Numbered from the stretch's first letter, positions 1-6,840 are shown. The stretch is 15,826 bases of DNA from Lachnospiraceae bacterium (GCA_024691145.1 JAILNW010000364.1:1-15826); one strand, 5' to 3'. The notes: generated by a model not told the origin, from the sequence alone. Made by a program: numbers and translations.

Positions 1-7
1 GATTATA

Positions 8-36
8 TTGAAAAAAGTTTTGATTTTTGGTAAAAT
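8..36 (+). promoter_or_regulatory. Sigma-A type promoter for the 106-720 gene
   Basis: TTGAAA (8-13) and TAAAAT (31-36) are separated by 17 bases, close to the vegetative consensus. Transcription would start near 43, giving a leader of about 60 bases before the ATG at 106. The same TAAAAT -10 form appears in two other promoters in this window, which supports it as a local promoter style. Not experimentally shown. Confidence 0.6.
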
Positions 37-105
37 TTAGTTATAAGGGAATGTTTTCGGCTTTTGAATATATAAGGGGGATATATATTTAGGAGGACGA
101 TATGT

Positions 106-720
106 ATGGAGAAGATTAATAATATGGTCGAGATTAATGACTCAGCACAGGTACCGGGAGGGATAGCCGGTAATTTTAATGGATATATTGAAAAGATTAA
201 AAGTGGCATTAATACCAAGGCTGATGAACTTGGATTTGATAATATTAATACTAAAGCAAATATTTTAAGTGGTTTTTTTATGCTGATGATTTTAGTTTCA
301 ATTATTTTTGCAATAGTGGTATTTTGCGGAAGAGAAGATACTGAGATACTTGGCAAAGCGCAGTTTGGTGACGATATGAGTGTTGTAGCTGAAAAGACCG
401 GTGATAATTATAATACTTATGTGGATCTTGAATCACAGATGATGGTTTATGAGTATTCAGATTATGAGATTAACGGAGTTAAAGGACAGCTTTTATACTA
501 TTTTTCGTCAGAGGGTAATACACTTAAAGAGGCAAGGTTCATATTTGAACCAAAAAAGAAGTCGGTATCAAGAATCAGAAGTTATATGAGAAGCCATTAT
601 GGAAAACCAATAGAGATTGCAGCAGGCTCCTGGTCATATGAAGGAAAAACTGTTGATTATACTATTGAGAATCTGATTTCATCGGGTATGGAGCAGGTAT
701 ATATTAAACAGATAAAATAA
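106..720 (+). CDS. Hypothetical single-pass membrane protein
   Basis: A 204-aa protein I do not recognise. The ATG at 106 is preceded by AGGAGG (91-96, 9-base gap); an ATG at 102 is out of frame and stops after five codons, so 106 is the start. Residues 1-51 are polar, residues ~52-74 form one strongly hydrophobic helix, and residues ~77-204 are a soluble, probably extracytoplasmic domain of mixed beta/alpha character, with motifs such as QFGDD, GQLLYYFSSEG and MRSHYGKP. There is no signal-peptidase or lipobox motif, so it is probably a membrane-anchored protein with the N-terminus inside. It is monocistronic, between its own promoter and a terminator two bases after the stop. The C-terminal part could be a small sensory or substrate-binding domain, but no function is assigned. 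Confidence 0.8.
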   Translation: MEKINNMVEINDSAQVPGGIAGNFNGYIEKIKSGINTKADELGFDNINTKANILSGFFMLMILVSIIFAIVVFCGREDTEILGKAQFGDDMSVVAEKTGDNYNTYVDLESQMMVYEYSDYEINGVKGQLLYYFSSEGNTLKEARFIFEPKKKSVSRIRSYMRSHYGKPIEIAAGSWSYEGKTVDYTIENLISSGMEQVYIKQIK

Positions 721-721
721 T

Positions 722-746
722 AAAGGAGGTCTAAGACCTCCTTTTT
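722..746. terminator. Bidirectional intrinsic terminator
   Basis: A perfect 10-bp stem, AAAGGAGGTC (722-731) with GACCTCCTTT (735-744) and a TAA loop, is followed by two further T residues, giving five in a row on the plus strand. It lies just after the stop of the 106-720 gene. Read on the minus strand, the stem is followed by ATTATTTTAT, so it can also end the minus-strand 751-1395 transcript, whose stop is only 7 bases away. Confidence 0.85.
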
Positions 747-750
747 AACG

Positions 751-1395
751 CTATTTTCCAGATGAGAATATAGAGTTACCTGCTTTTTGAAGTAATTCCA
801 TCATCTGATTTGCATTAATGCATTCACCTAATTCATATAATTCCTTAAGTTCATTACAACCATCGAATATAAATATGTTAATATTTCCACCCTGCTGTTT
901 ATATCGGATATTGTTAATATCTGTAAGAAGCTTGTTCTTATTAACGGCACTCTTGCTGTAATATCTTGTCTCAATAGGTTCACGATTATTATACCATTCT
1001 AAGATAACAAGTCTCTCAGAAGCAGATATAGAAATATAATGTGGCACACCATTAAGAGCTAATAATGATGACTTGCTTATAAGCTTTGGATTAGGTAATC
1101 CGCATATCTCAAAAGTTTCCTCAAGTAATCTTATGTCAACAGGAAGTGAGTCAGCAGGACAGGCAACCATAGGAGTAAGTTTTGATAACTTACCATATGC
1201 ATTAGTTATACAATCCTGTAATTCTGTTATATTTGGTTTAATAAGAGTTCCTTCATATGCCCATAGTGAATGATAAAATGGTATGTTAGGAATCTTATAT
1301 ATATTCTTTGGCATAATCTTTATGCAATCAAAATTCATAGGATTCTTAATAAGAAATCCTTCATTCTCAACTATAATATTAACTAATGGCTTCAT
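751..1395 (-). CDS. Hypothetical protein, possible degenerate MreB/actin-like
   Basis: A 214-aa cytoplasmic protein with no signal peptide or membrane segment. The ATG is preceded by GGAGGT seven bases upstream. I see a residue-pattern resemblance to the middle of MreB-type actin homologues. Residues ~13-22 (GFLIKNPMNF) recall the MreB strand 'GIVLNEPSVV'; ~47-70 recall the 'DGVIADF..TE.ML' region; ~76-113 (MVACPADSLPVDIRLLEETF, then ICGLPNPKLISKSSLLAL) recall the 'vPs..tevEkrAv.dAa..AGa...LI.EPmAAA' block. The phosphate-binding motifs GIDLGT and DIGGGT are absent: at the second site the sequence reads HYISISASERL. At 214 aa it is well short of the ~340 aa of MreB. If related, it is unlikely to bind ATP normally. 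It lies 77 bases downstream of pflA but has its own promoter, so a role in fermentation is not implied. Confidence 0.75.
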   Translation of the reverse strand: MKPLVNIIVENEGFLIKNPMNFDCIKIMPKNIYKIPNIPFYHSLWAYEGTLIKPNITELQDCITNAYGKLSKLTPMVACPADSLPVDIRLLEETFEICGLPNPKLISKSSLLALNGVPHYISISASERLVILEWYNNREPIETRYYSKSAVNKNKLLTDINNIRYKQQGGNINIFIFDGCNELKELYELGECINANQMMELLQKAGNSIFSSGK

Positions 1396-1435
1396 TAATT
1401 ACCTCCATAAAATCACAATTAAAGTACCTAATCTA

Positions 1436-1464
1436 ATTTTAATATAGCAAATCTAATAGGTCAA
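1436..1464 (-). promoter_or_regulatory. Promoter for the 751-1395 gene
   Basis: On the minus strand TTGACC (complement of 1459-1464) and TAAAAT (complement of 1436-1441) are 17 bases apart. The predicted start is near 1429, about 34 bases before the ATG, just long enough to include the ribosome binding site. The gene is therefore not dependent on read-through from pflA. Confidence 0.65.
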
Positions 1465-1472
1465 GAAAAAAA

Positions 1473-2258
1473 TTATGCTAAAGAGCGTCGGTCATGATAA
1501 CCTTTTAGAATAATCTTTTTAGCTGCAAGAGCTTCATCTTTGCCAAGAGGAACTGTATCTTTAAGTGGGTAGTCTATATTAAGCTTCTCATACTTTGTAA
1601 TTCCCATATTATGATAGGGAAGAACATCAAGAGCCTTAATATTATTAAATCTGCCAAGATAGTATCCTAAGTTATAAAGATATTCATATATAAATGTTAT
1701 ATCAGGTACAACTACATGCCTTATCCAGGTATCTTTGTTAATATCGGATAAATACTGCATAAAATCAAGAACATGAGCATTACTAAAACCAGTAAGTTTT
1801 TTATGCTCATCCTCATCAATATGTTTGATATCAAGCATTACAAGATCACAGTACTCCATAAGATTATCAAACTTCCTTAGGCAGGATTCATTTGACTTAT
1901 CAAAAGTAATACCACTTGTATCAAGACATGTATGTATGTTATTACTTTTTGCAATAGAAAAAAGTTCAGTAACAAAATCAATCTGAACTAAGGGCTCTCC
2001 ACCAGTAACAGTAATGCCACCATTGGACATATAGGGAAGATATCTTTTAACATCTTCTATAATGTCCTCAGGTGAAACATATAATCTGTTATCGGTATTA
2101 TTATTTTCTTTAAAATCCTTTTCAGACAAGATTCTCCATGTATCTGGATTGTGACAATACTTACATCGCATAGGACAACCCTGCATAAAAACAACATATC
2201 GTATCCCTGGACCATCAACTGTTCCAAATGATTCAGTAGAATGAATAATACCTTTCAT
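1473..2258 (-). CDS. pflA: Pyruvate formate-lyase activating enzyme
   Basis: A 261-aa radical SAM activase that abstracts hydrogen from the radical glycine of pyruvate formate-lyase, using S-adenosylmethionine and a [4Fe-4S] cluster, in the cytoplasm under anaerobic conditions. The N-terminus has the family signature: ESFGTVDGPGIRYVVF (residues 9-24), then the cluster motif C28-x3-C32-x2-C35 followed by HNPDTW. The SAM-binding GGITVTGGEPL comes next. Length and start match the PflA family. It is the last gene of the pfl operon, 8 bases after the glycyl-radical subunit gene. Its likely ribosome binding site, AGGAG, lies inside the last codons of that gene with a long gap of 14 bases, suggesting translational coupling. 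Because the radical glycine is on a separate small protein here, that protein is the probable substrate. Confidence 0.95.
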   Translation of the reverse strand: MKGIIHSTESFGTVDGPGIRYVVFMQGCPMRCKYCHNPDTWRILSEKDFKENNNTDNRLYVSPEDIIEDVKRYLPYMSNGGITVTGGEPLVQIDFVTELFSIAKSNNIHTCLDTSGITFDKSNESCLRKFDNLMEYCDLVMLDIKHIDEDEHKKLTGFSNAHVLDFMQYLSDINKDTWIRHVVVPDITFIYEYLYNLGYYLGRFNNIKALDVLPYHNMGITKYEKLNIDYPLKDTVPLGKDEALAAKKIILKGYHDRRSLA

Positions 2259-2266
2259 GCTTTAAT

Positions 2267-2503
2267 TTATAACTCCTGATGAAATGTACGTGAAATAACA
2301 TCATCCTGCTGTTCTTTTGTTAATTTGTTGAAGTTAACAGCATATCCAGAAACTCTTACTGTTAACTGTGGGTATAACTCTGGATGAGCCTGGGCATCAA
2401 GCAATGTCTCTTTTGTAAATACATTAACATTAAGATGATGTCCACCCTGTTTAGTATATCCGTCGAGTAATGATACTAAATTCTCTACCTGCTGAGTTGC
2501 CAT
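2267..2503 (-). CDS. grcA: Separate glycyl-radical subunit of pyruvate formate-lyase (GrcA/YfiD-like)
   Basis: A 78-aa protein matching the C-terminal radical domain of PFL. It has GGHHLNVNVF (residues 20-29), the PQLTVRVSGYAV block with radical Gly53, and KLTKEQQDDVISRTF. The start is chosen at the ATG at 2503, which has AAAGGA 11 bases upstream; a GTG three codons earlier (2512, 81 aa) has only a 2-base gap from the same site. In E. coli YfiD/GrcA is a 'spare part' for oxygen-cleaved PFL in addition to a full-length PFL. Here the only PFL in the window lacks this domain, so the small protein is probably an obligate subunit rather than a repair factor. It sits 33 bases after the core stop and 8 bases before pflA, a spacing that suits co-expression in a fixed ratio. 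Confidence 0.92.
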   Translation of the reverse strand: MATQQVENLVSLLDGYTKQGGHHLNVNVFTKETLLDAQAHPELYPQLTVRVSGYAVNFNKLTKEQQDDVISRTFHQEL

Positions 2504-2536
2504 AGTAATCACAATCCTTTCTAAAACAATCTATTA

Positions 2537-4648
2537 TTAATTATTATCGTCATCATCAATACCTTTGTGAAGAGTTGGTACTTTACAAGCCATATCTCCG
2601 CAGCCATCCATACTGTCTACATCTAACTCGCCTGTAAATAACTGTGCATCTTTTCCAAGTGCGCCAGGAATAATTGAGAATGTATTACTTATACCATCCT
2701 GTGCGTTTGCAAATGGAAGTTTAGCAACTGATGCAAGTGAAGCTGCAGCCCCATGAGTATCTCTCTGATGCATAGGGTTAGCTCCAGGTGCAAGAGGTTC
2801 TCCAAGAAGTCTTCCATCTGGTGTATTACCAGTCTTTTTACCATAAACAACGTTAGAAGTTATAGTAAGTATAGACATTGTAGGAATACTGTGTCTGTAT
2901 GTGTGATGTTTTCTAATCTTATCCATAAATGTATTAACAACATTAACGGCAATTGAATCTACACGGTCATCATTGTTACCATACTTAGGGAAATCTCCCT
3001 CAACTTTATAATCAGTTACAACACCATTCTCATCTCTTACAACTTTAACTTTAGCATACTTGATAGCTGAAAGAGAATCTGCAACTACAGATAATCCTGC
3101 AATTCCTGTTGCGAAGTAACGCTTAACTTCTCTGTCATGTAATGACATCTGTAACTTTTCATATGAGTACTTGTCATGCATATAGTGTATAACGTTAAGG
3201 GTATTAACATATAAACCTGCAAGCCACTCCATCATCTGATTGTACTTGTCCCAAACATCATCATAATCAAGGTAATCGCCTTCAACTGGTCTGTACTTAG
3301 GGCCAACCTGTACCTTTGACTTTTCATCAACACCGCCATTGATAGCGTATAATAAACACTTTGCAAGGTTAGCACGGGCACCAAAGAACTGCATCTCTTT
3401 ACCAACTCTCATAGAAGATACACAGCATGCAATAGCATAGTCATCACCGTGAACTTCTCTCATAAGGTCATCATTCTCATACTGAATAGAAGATGTCTTA
3501 ATAGATATCTTTGCACAGTACTCTTTGAAAGCCTTTGGAAGTCTTGATGACCAGAGTACTGTAAGGTTAGGCTCTGGAGCTGTTCCAAGATTCTCAAGTG
3601 TATGAAGATATCTGAAAGAGTTTTTAGTTACAAGAGTACGTCCGTCAAGGCCGATACCACCAATTGACTCTGTTACCCATGTAGGGTCTCCTGCGAATAT
3701 TGCATTGTATTCTGGAGTACGGGCAAACTTAACCATTCTTAACTTCATAATAAAGTGGTCAATGTATTCCTGTGCCTGTTCTTCTGTTATAAGACCCTTA
3801 TCAAGGTCTCTCTGAATGTATATATCTAAAAATGTTGAAGTACGTCCAAGACTCATGGCCGCACCATTCTGCTCTTTAACCGCAGCAAGATATCCAAAAT
3901 ATACCCACTGTATAGCTTCTTTTGCGTTGGCAGCAGGCTTTGAAATATCTAATCCATAAATGTTACCAAGCTCTGTTAATTCTTTAAGAGCGTTAATCTG
4001 GTCTGTTAATTCCTCACGAAGTCTTATATTCTCTGAAGTCATTCTGACAAGTGATGTGCTAAGCTGGTACTTTTTGTTTTCAATAAGCCAGTCAGTACCA
4101 TAAAGAGCAACACGTCTGTAGTCTCCGATAATACGTCCACGTCCATATGCATCAGGAAGACCCGTAATGATACCAGACTTTCTTGCAGCACGCATCTCTG
4201 GAGTATATGCATCAAAAACACCCTGATTATGAGTTTTTCTATACTTTGTAAATATCTCAACTATCTCAGGTGCAACTTCATAACCATTCTCCTTACATGC
4301 ATTCATAGCCATTCTTATACCACCGAAAGTATGAAGTGGTCTCTTAAGAGGCTTGTCTGTCTGTAAACCTACTATCTGTTCTAAATCCTTGTCGATATAA
4401 CCTGCATTATGTGAAGTGATAGTAGAAACGATACTTGTATCCATATCAAGTACGCCACCGTGCTCTCTCTCCTGTTTAAAAAGATCAAGAACCTCATCCC
4501 AAAGCTTTTTAGTTGAATCTGTAGGACCAGCTAAAAACGTTTCATCTCCTGTGTAAGGAGTGTAATTAAGTTGTATAAAGTTTCTTACATCAACAGCTAA
4601 TTCCTTATTCCATCTGCCGGAATTAAAACCTTCCCATTCTGCTTTCAT
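2537..4648 (-). CDS. pflB: Pyruvate formate-lyase core, lacking the glycyl-radical domain
   Basis: A 703-aa enzyme core for pyruvate + CoA giving acetyl-CoA + formate, the main non-oxidative pyruvate cleavage of anaerobic fermenters. The sequence is PFL-like from the N-terminus (WEGFNSGRW) to the end of the barrel (NTPDGR, GANPMH, ASVAKLPFANAQDGISNTFS). The catalytic cysteine pair is Cys408-Cys409 in ACCVSSMRVGKEMQFFGARA, equivalent to E. coli Cys418/419. Usual PFL length is ~750-760 aa. Here the protein ends soon after SIIPGALGKDAQLF with an unrelated tail (DVDSMDGCGDMAC then KGIDDDDNN) and has no RVSGYAV glycine motif, which is encoded by the next gene. The start has GGAGG five bases upstream. 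It is first in a pflB-grcA-pflA operon with a clear promoter. No frameshift or in-frame stop explains the split. Confidence 0.95.
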   Translation of the reverse strand: MKAEWEGFNSGRWNKELAVDVRNFIQLNYTPYTGDETFLAGPTDSTKKLWDEVLDLFKQEREHGGVLDMDTSIVSTITSHNAGYIDKDLEQIVGLQTDKPLKRPLHTFGGIRMAMNACKENGYEVAPEIVEIFTKYRKTHNQGVFDAYTPEMRAARKSGIITGLPDAYGRGRIIGDYRRVALYGTDWLIENKKYQLSTSLVRMTSENIRLREELTDQINALKELTELGNIYGLDISKPAANAKEAIQWVYFGYLAAVKEQNGAAMSLGRTSTFLDIYIQRDLDKGLITEEQAQEYIDHFIMKLRMVKFARTPEYNAIFAGDPTWVTESIGGIGLDGRTLVTKNSFRYLHTLENLGTAPEPNLTVLWSSRLPKAFKEYCAKISIKTSSIQYENDDLMREVHGDDYAIACCVSSMRVGKEMQFFGARANLAKCLLYAINGGVDEKSKVQVGPKYRPVEGDYLDYDDVWDKYNQMMEWLAGLYVNTLNVIHYMHDKYSYEKLQMSLHDREVKRYFATGIAGLSVVADSLSAIKYAKVKVVRDENGVVTDYKVEGDFPKYGNNDDRVDSIAVNVVNTFMDKIRKHHTYRHSIPTMSILTITSNVVYGKKTGNTPDGRLLGEPLAPGANPMHQRDTHGAAASLASVAKLPFANAQDGISNTFSIIPGALGKDAQLFTGELDVDSMDGCGDMACKVPTLHKGIDDDDNN

Positions 4649-4705
4649 GATAACCTCCGTTAAATTAATAACAATATTTTCTAAATCATTTCTTATTTAT
4701 TACTC

Positions 4706-4735
4706 TTATGCTTATATAATATTATTATGCTTATA
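4706..4735. repeat. Direct repeat TTATGCTTATA x2 in the pfl promoter
   Basis: The 11-base sequence TTATGCTTATA occurs at 4706-4716 and 4725-4735, start to start 19 bases, roughly two helical turns. One copy lies in the spacer between the -35 and -10 of the pfl promoter and the other touches the -10 and the expected start point. This placement suits an operator for a repressor, but no regulator is identified. It does not look like a Rex palindrome. Confidence 0.5.
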
Positions 4736-4744
4736 GATAGTCAA
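4716..4744 (-). promoter_or_regulatory. Promoter of the pflB-grcA-pflA operon
   Basis: On the minus strand TTGACT (complement of 4739-4744) and TATTAT (complement of 4716-4721) are separated by 17 bases. The predicted start near 4709 leaves a leader of about 60 bases before the pflB ATG at 4648. The promoter is divergent from that of tatD, with the two -35 elements about 18 bases apart, so binding of one protein could affect both. Confidence 0.7.
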
Positions 4745-4761
4745 CAAAGATATTTAATGTG

Positions 4762-4790
4762 TTGCAAAAAATACAATCCTATATTAAAAT
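4762..4790 (+). promoter_or_regulatory. Promoter of tatD
   Basis: TTGCAA (4762-4767) and TAAAAT (4785-4790) are 17 bases apart. The start would be near 4797, so the AAAGGAG ribosome binding site (4799-4805) lies almost at the 5' end of a very short leader of about 18 bases. Confidence 0.6.
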
Positions 4791-4814
4791 GTTACAATAA
4801 AGGAGTTGAGATAA

Positions 4815-5582
4815 ATGATATTTGATACACATACACATTATGATGATGAGGCATTTGATACAGATAGAGAAGAAGTTATTGGGAGTTTTAAGGAAAATAA
4901 CGTTGGAAAGTTTATTTGTGTCAGTGCTGATATAAAAAGCTGTTATGAGATTCCGAAGATGGTTATTAAGTATGATAATTCATATGGTGCAGTTGGAATT
5001 CATCCAAGTGATGTTGATAAGTTAAATGATGATAATTTTAAAGATATTGTTATAGATAATGTTTCAAAAGACAGAATAATTGCTATAGGTGAAATTGGAC
5101 TTGATTATTATGATGAGGCACCAGACAAGAAAATACAGATCAGATGGTTTGAAAGACAATTAGAACTTGCAAAGGAACTTAATAAGCCTGTTATTATTCA
5201 TAGCCGTGATGCGGCAAAGGATACACTTGATATCATAAGAAATAATAAAATGGGAGAACAGGGTGGAAGTATACATTGCTTTTCTTACGGTGTGGAAATA
5301 GCAAGAGAGTATCTTGACATGGGATTTTATCTTGGTATAGGAGGAGTCCTTACTTTTAAAAACGCAAGAAAATTAAAGGAAGTAGTTGAATTTATGCCAC
5401 TAGACAGAATACTTCTTGAAACAGACTGTCCATATCTTGCTCCGGTGCCATTTAGAGGTAAGAGAAATAATTCTGCATATCTTTCTTACGTTGTTGAGGC
5501 AATCTGTGATATAAAGGGAGCAGATAAGGAAAAGGTTGAGAAAATCACATGGGACAATGCTGTTAAAGCGTTTAGATTATAG
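4815..5582 (+). CDS. tatD: TatD-family metal-dependent hydrolase (DNase)
   Basis: A 255-aa TIM-barrel metallohydrolase of the TatD/YcfH family, cytoplasmic, with known members acting as metal-dependent DNases in DNA repair or turnover. Metal ligands can be placed: the DTHTH motif (His6, His8), Glu93 in GEIGLDYY, His129 in PVIIHSRDA, His154 in SIHCFS, and Asp204 in LLETDCPYLAP. The length is typical. The ATG has AAAGGAG nine bases upstream. In many Firmicutes tatD sits near metG, rsmA or rnmV; here it is a lone gene between the pfl operon and a convergent lacI, so the context says little about its role. It ends at a shared bidirectional terminator. Confidence 0.93.
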   Translation: MIFDTHTHYDDEAFDTDREEVIGSFKENNVGKFICVSADIKSCYEIPKMVIKYDNSYGAVGIHPSDVDKLNDDNFKDIVIDNVSKDRIIAIGEIGLDYYDEAPDKKIQIRWFERQLELAKELNKPVIIHSRDAAKDTLDIIRNNKMGEQGGSIHCFSYGVEIAREYLDMGFYLGIGGVLTFKNARKLKEVVEFMPLDRILLETDCPYLAPVPFRGKRNNSAYLSYVVEAICDIKGADKEKVEKITWDNAVKAFRL

Positions 5583-5591
5583 CATAAATAA

Positions 5592-5629
5592 AGACCTGGA
5601 AATTTGATTATATCAAAATTTACAGGTCT
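5592..5629. terminator. Hairpin terminator between convergent tatD and lacI
   Basis: AGACCTG (5592-5598) pairs with CAGGTCT (5623-5629). Inside, after one G-A mismatch, AAATTT and GAT pair with ATC and AAATTT with one bulged A. The T-rich tails are imperfect on both sides (ATTCTGCTTATTTT on plus, TTATTTATG on minus). Its position between two convergent genes suggests it serves both. Confidence 0.7.
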
Positions 5630-5636
5630 ATTCTGC

Positions 5637-6629
5637 TTATTTTACTTTACAAGTTGATTCTCTTTCAATAAATTTTGCTCTTAGAAGAATCTTGCTAATA
5701 GTAACGTCGTTAGTTAGGCCATCAACCAAAAGGAAGGCACTTTTTCCAAGATCCTGTCTGTCCTGTCTTATTGTTGTAAGTGAAGGTGTAAGTCTTTCTG
5801 CTATTGGAATATCGTCAAATCCAATTACGCTTATATCCTCAGGAACTTTTATATTAAGTCTTTTTAACTCATTTACAACACCAGATGCAATAAGATCACT
5901 GGCACACATAATAGCAGTAGCACCATTTTCAATAAAAGTTGGTACATGATCCCTTGCACAATCTGCAATAAAGTAACCATAACGCATAAGGTTAGGATCA
6001 GGTGCTATGCCATTTGCTAAAAGACTGTCTTCGAAGGCCTTCTGTCTGTCAATAGATACCTTCGAATTACGTGCGCCATTAAGAAATGCAATTTTTTTGT
6101 GGCCTAAATTAACAAGATGATTAACGGCACATGTAATACCTTCATAACTGTCGGTACCCACACTTGCCACATGAACATTATCATCAATATGGTTATCAAA
6201 TAATACAGTAGGGATTATAGTAGTATGTAATTGCTTTGTCCACTCATCATGCAGCGTAAAGCCAAGCATAAATGCACCATCATAATTATTCTTAAAGACG
6301 TAAGAATCATACTTTTCAGAAGTTTCCAAATTGTTATCAACAGGAATAATATCAACGTCACATTCACGACGAAGAGCTGCTTTTTTAAATCCTAAAATTA
6401 TGTCAAAAGCAAACTGGTCTGATGTTTCATAGTCCATATCTTTAATCAGAATACAAAATTTACGTTTTCTATGGGCTCTCATTCTTTTTGACGCATAACC
6501 TATCTCGACAGCAGTATCAAGAACCAGCTGTCTCATTTCATCACTTATGTCATTAGCGCCGTTGAGACCTTTTGATACAGTACTTGGCGAAATACCGAGT
6601 TTATCTGCAATGTCTTTAATAGTTGCCAT
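5637..6629 (-). CDS. LacI-family transcriptional regulator of the alpha-glucan operon
   Basis: A 330-aa LacI/GalR-type regulator: an N-terminal helix-turn-helix (TIKDIADKLGISPSTVSKGL, residues 3-22), a linker, then a periplasmic-binding-protein-like sugar-sensing domain with VASVGTDSYEGI, HLVNLGHKKIAFL, AIMCASDLIASGVVNEL and DISVIGFDDIPIAERLTPSL. The ATG has GGAGG six bases upstream. It is divergent from malQ and the rest of the maltodextrin operon across a 610-base gap, so it is probably its local regulator, with a maltodextrin or derived sugar as effector (inferred). The linker is unusual: the family form is YxPNxxARxL, but here residues 45-54 read YASKRMRAHR, with Arg54 where the minor-groove leucine is expected, followed by KRK. 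Confidence 0.92.
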   Translation of the reverse strand: MATIKDIADKLGISPSTVSKGLNGANDISDEMRQLVLDTAVEIGYASKRMRAHRKRKFCILIKDMDYETSDQFAFDIILGFKKAALRRECDVDIIPVDNNLETSEKYDSYVFKNNYDGAFMLGFTLHDEWTKQLHTTIIPTVLFDNHIDDNVHVASVGTDSYEGITCAVNHLVNLGHKKIAFLNGARNSKVSIDRQKAFEDSLLANGIAPDPNLMRYGYFIADCARDHVPTFIENGATAIMCASDLIASGVVNELKRLNIKVPEDISVIGFDDIPIAERLTPSLTTIRQDRQDLGKSAFLLVDGLTNDVTISKILLRAKFIERESTCKVK

Positions 6630-6650
6630 AATTATCCTCCGTTGTTAGTT

Positions 6651-6760
6651 CTACCAGACACTGTTTACACCGAAGGGTGTAAACAGAAGTGTTATGCCTG
6701 ATGAAAGGGGAGCTGGCTATAACTGTCTGGTGACGACCGATGGGTAGTTAAATCGGTCAC
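6651..6760 (-). ncRNA. Candidate structured leader RNA (three-way junction plus hairpin) upstream of lacI
   Basis: Several long complementary segments nest cleanly. P1 pairs ACCAGACA (6653-6660) with TGTCTGGT (6724-6731), 8 bp. Inside, one arm pairs CTGTTTACACC (6661-6671) with GGTGTAAACAG (6676-6686), 11 bp with a 4-base loop. The other pairs GTTATGCC (6691-6698) with GGCTATAAC (6715-6723), 8 bp with one bulge and a 16-base loop. The arms abut P1 with only AAGT (6687-6690) unpaired. A further hairpin pairs GACCGAT (6735-6741) with ATCGGTC (6752-6758). The element is GC-richer than its surroundings. On the minus strand it is in the lacI leader, and P1 ends about 13 bases before the ribosome binding site (6636-6640). 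The purine-rich loops (GATGAAAGGGGAG) would instead fit a plus-strand RNA. It matches no riboswitch I recognise, and the strand is uncertain. Confidence 0.5.
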
Positions 6761-6840
6761 ATATGAAATCATTTATTGTAATTATAAAAAATTGTGTAGC
6801 CAAATTTACTAATTATTGAAAATATTTCCATTTCATGTTA

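Noticed and set aside
2504..2640. The PFL split as a sequencing frameshift or recent stop mutation
   Set aside because: Both open frames end or begin cleanly, the small gene has its own ribosome binding site, and the LDGY-like junction exists in both proteins, so a single base change cannot rejoin them.
4039..4260. Additional open frames inside pflB, malQ, glgP and the permeases on either strand
   Set aside because: They overlap strongly conserved genes in other frames, have no ribosome binding sites and no recognisable protein features.
6698..6704. CTGATGA as a hammerhead ribozyme core
   Set aside because: No GAAA partner or cleavage-site stem is placed correctly; the bases lie in a stem and loop of the three-way junction instead.
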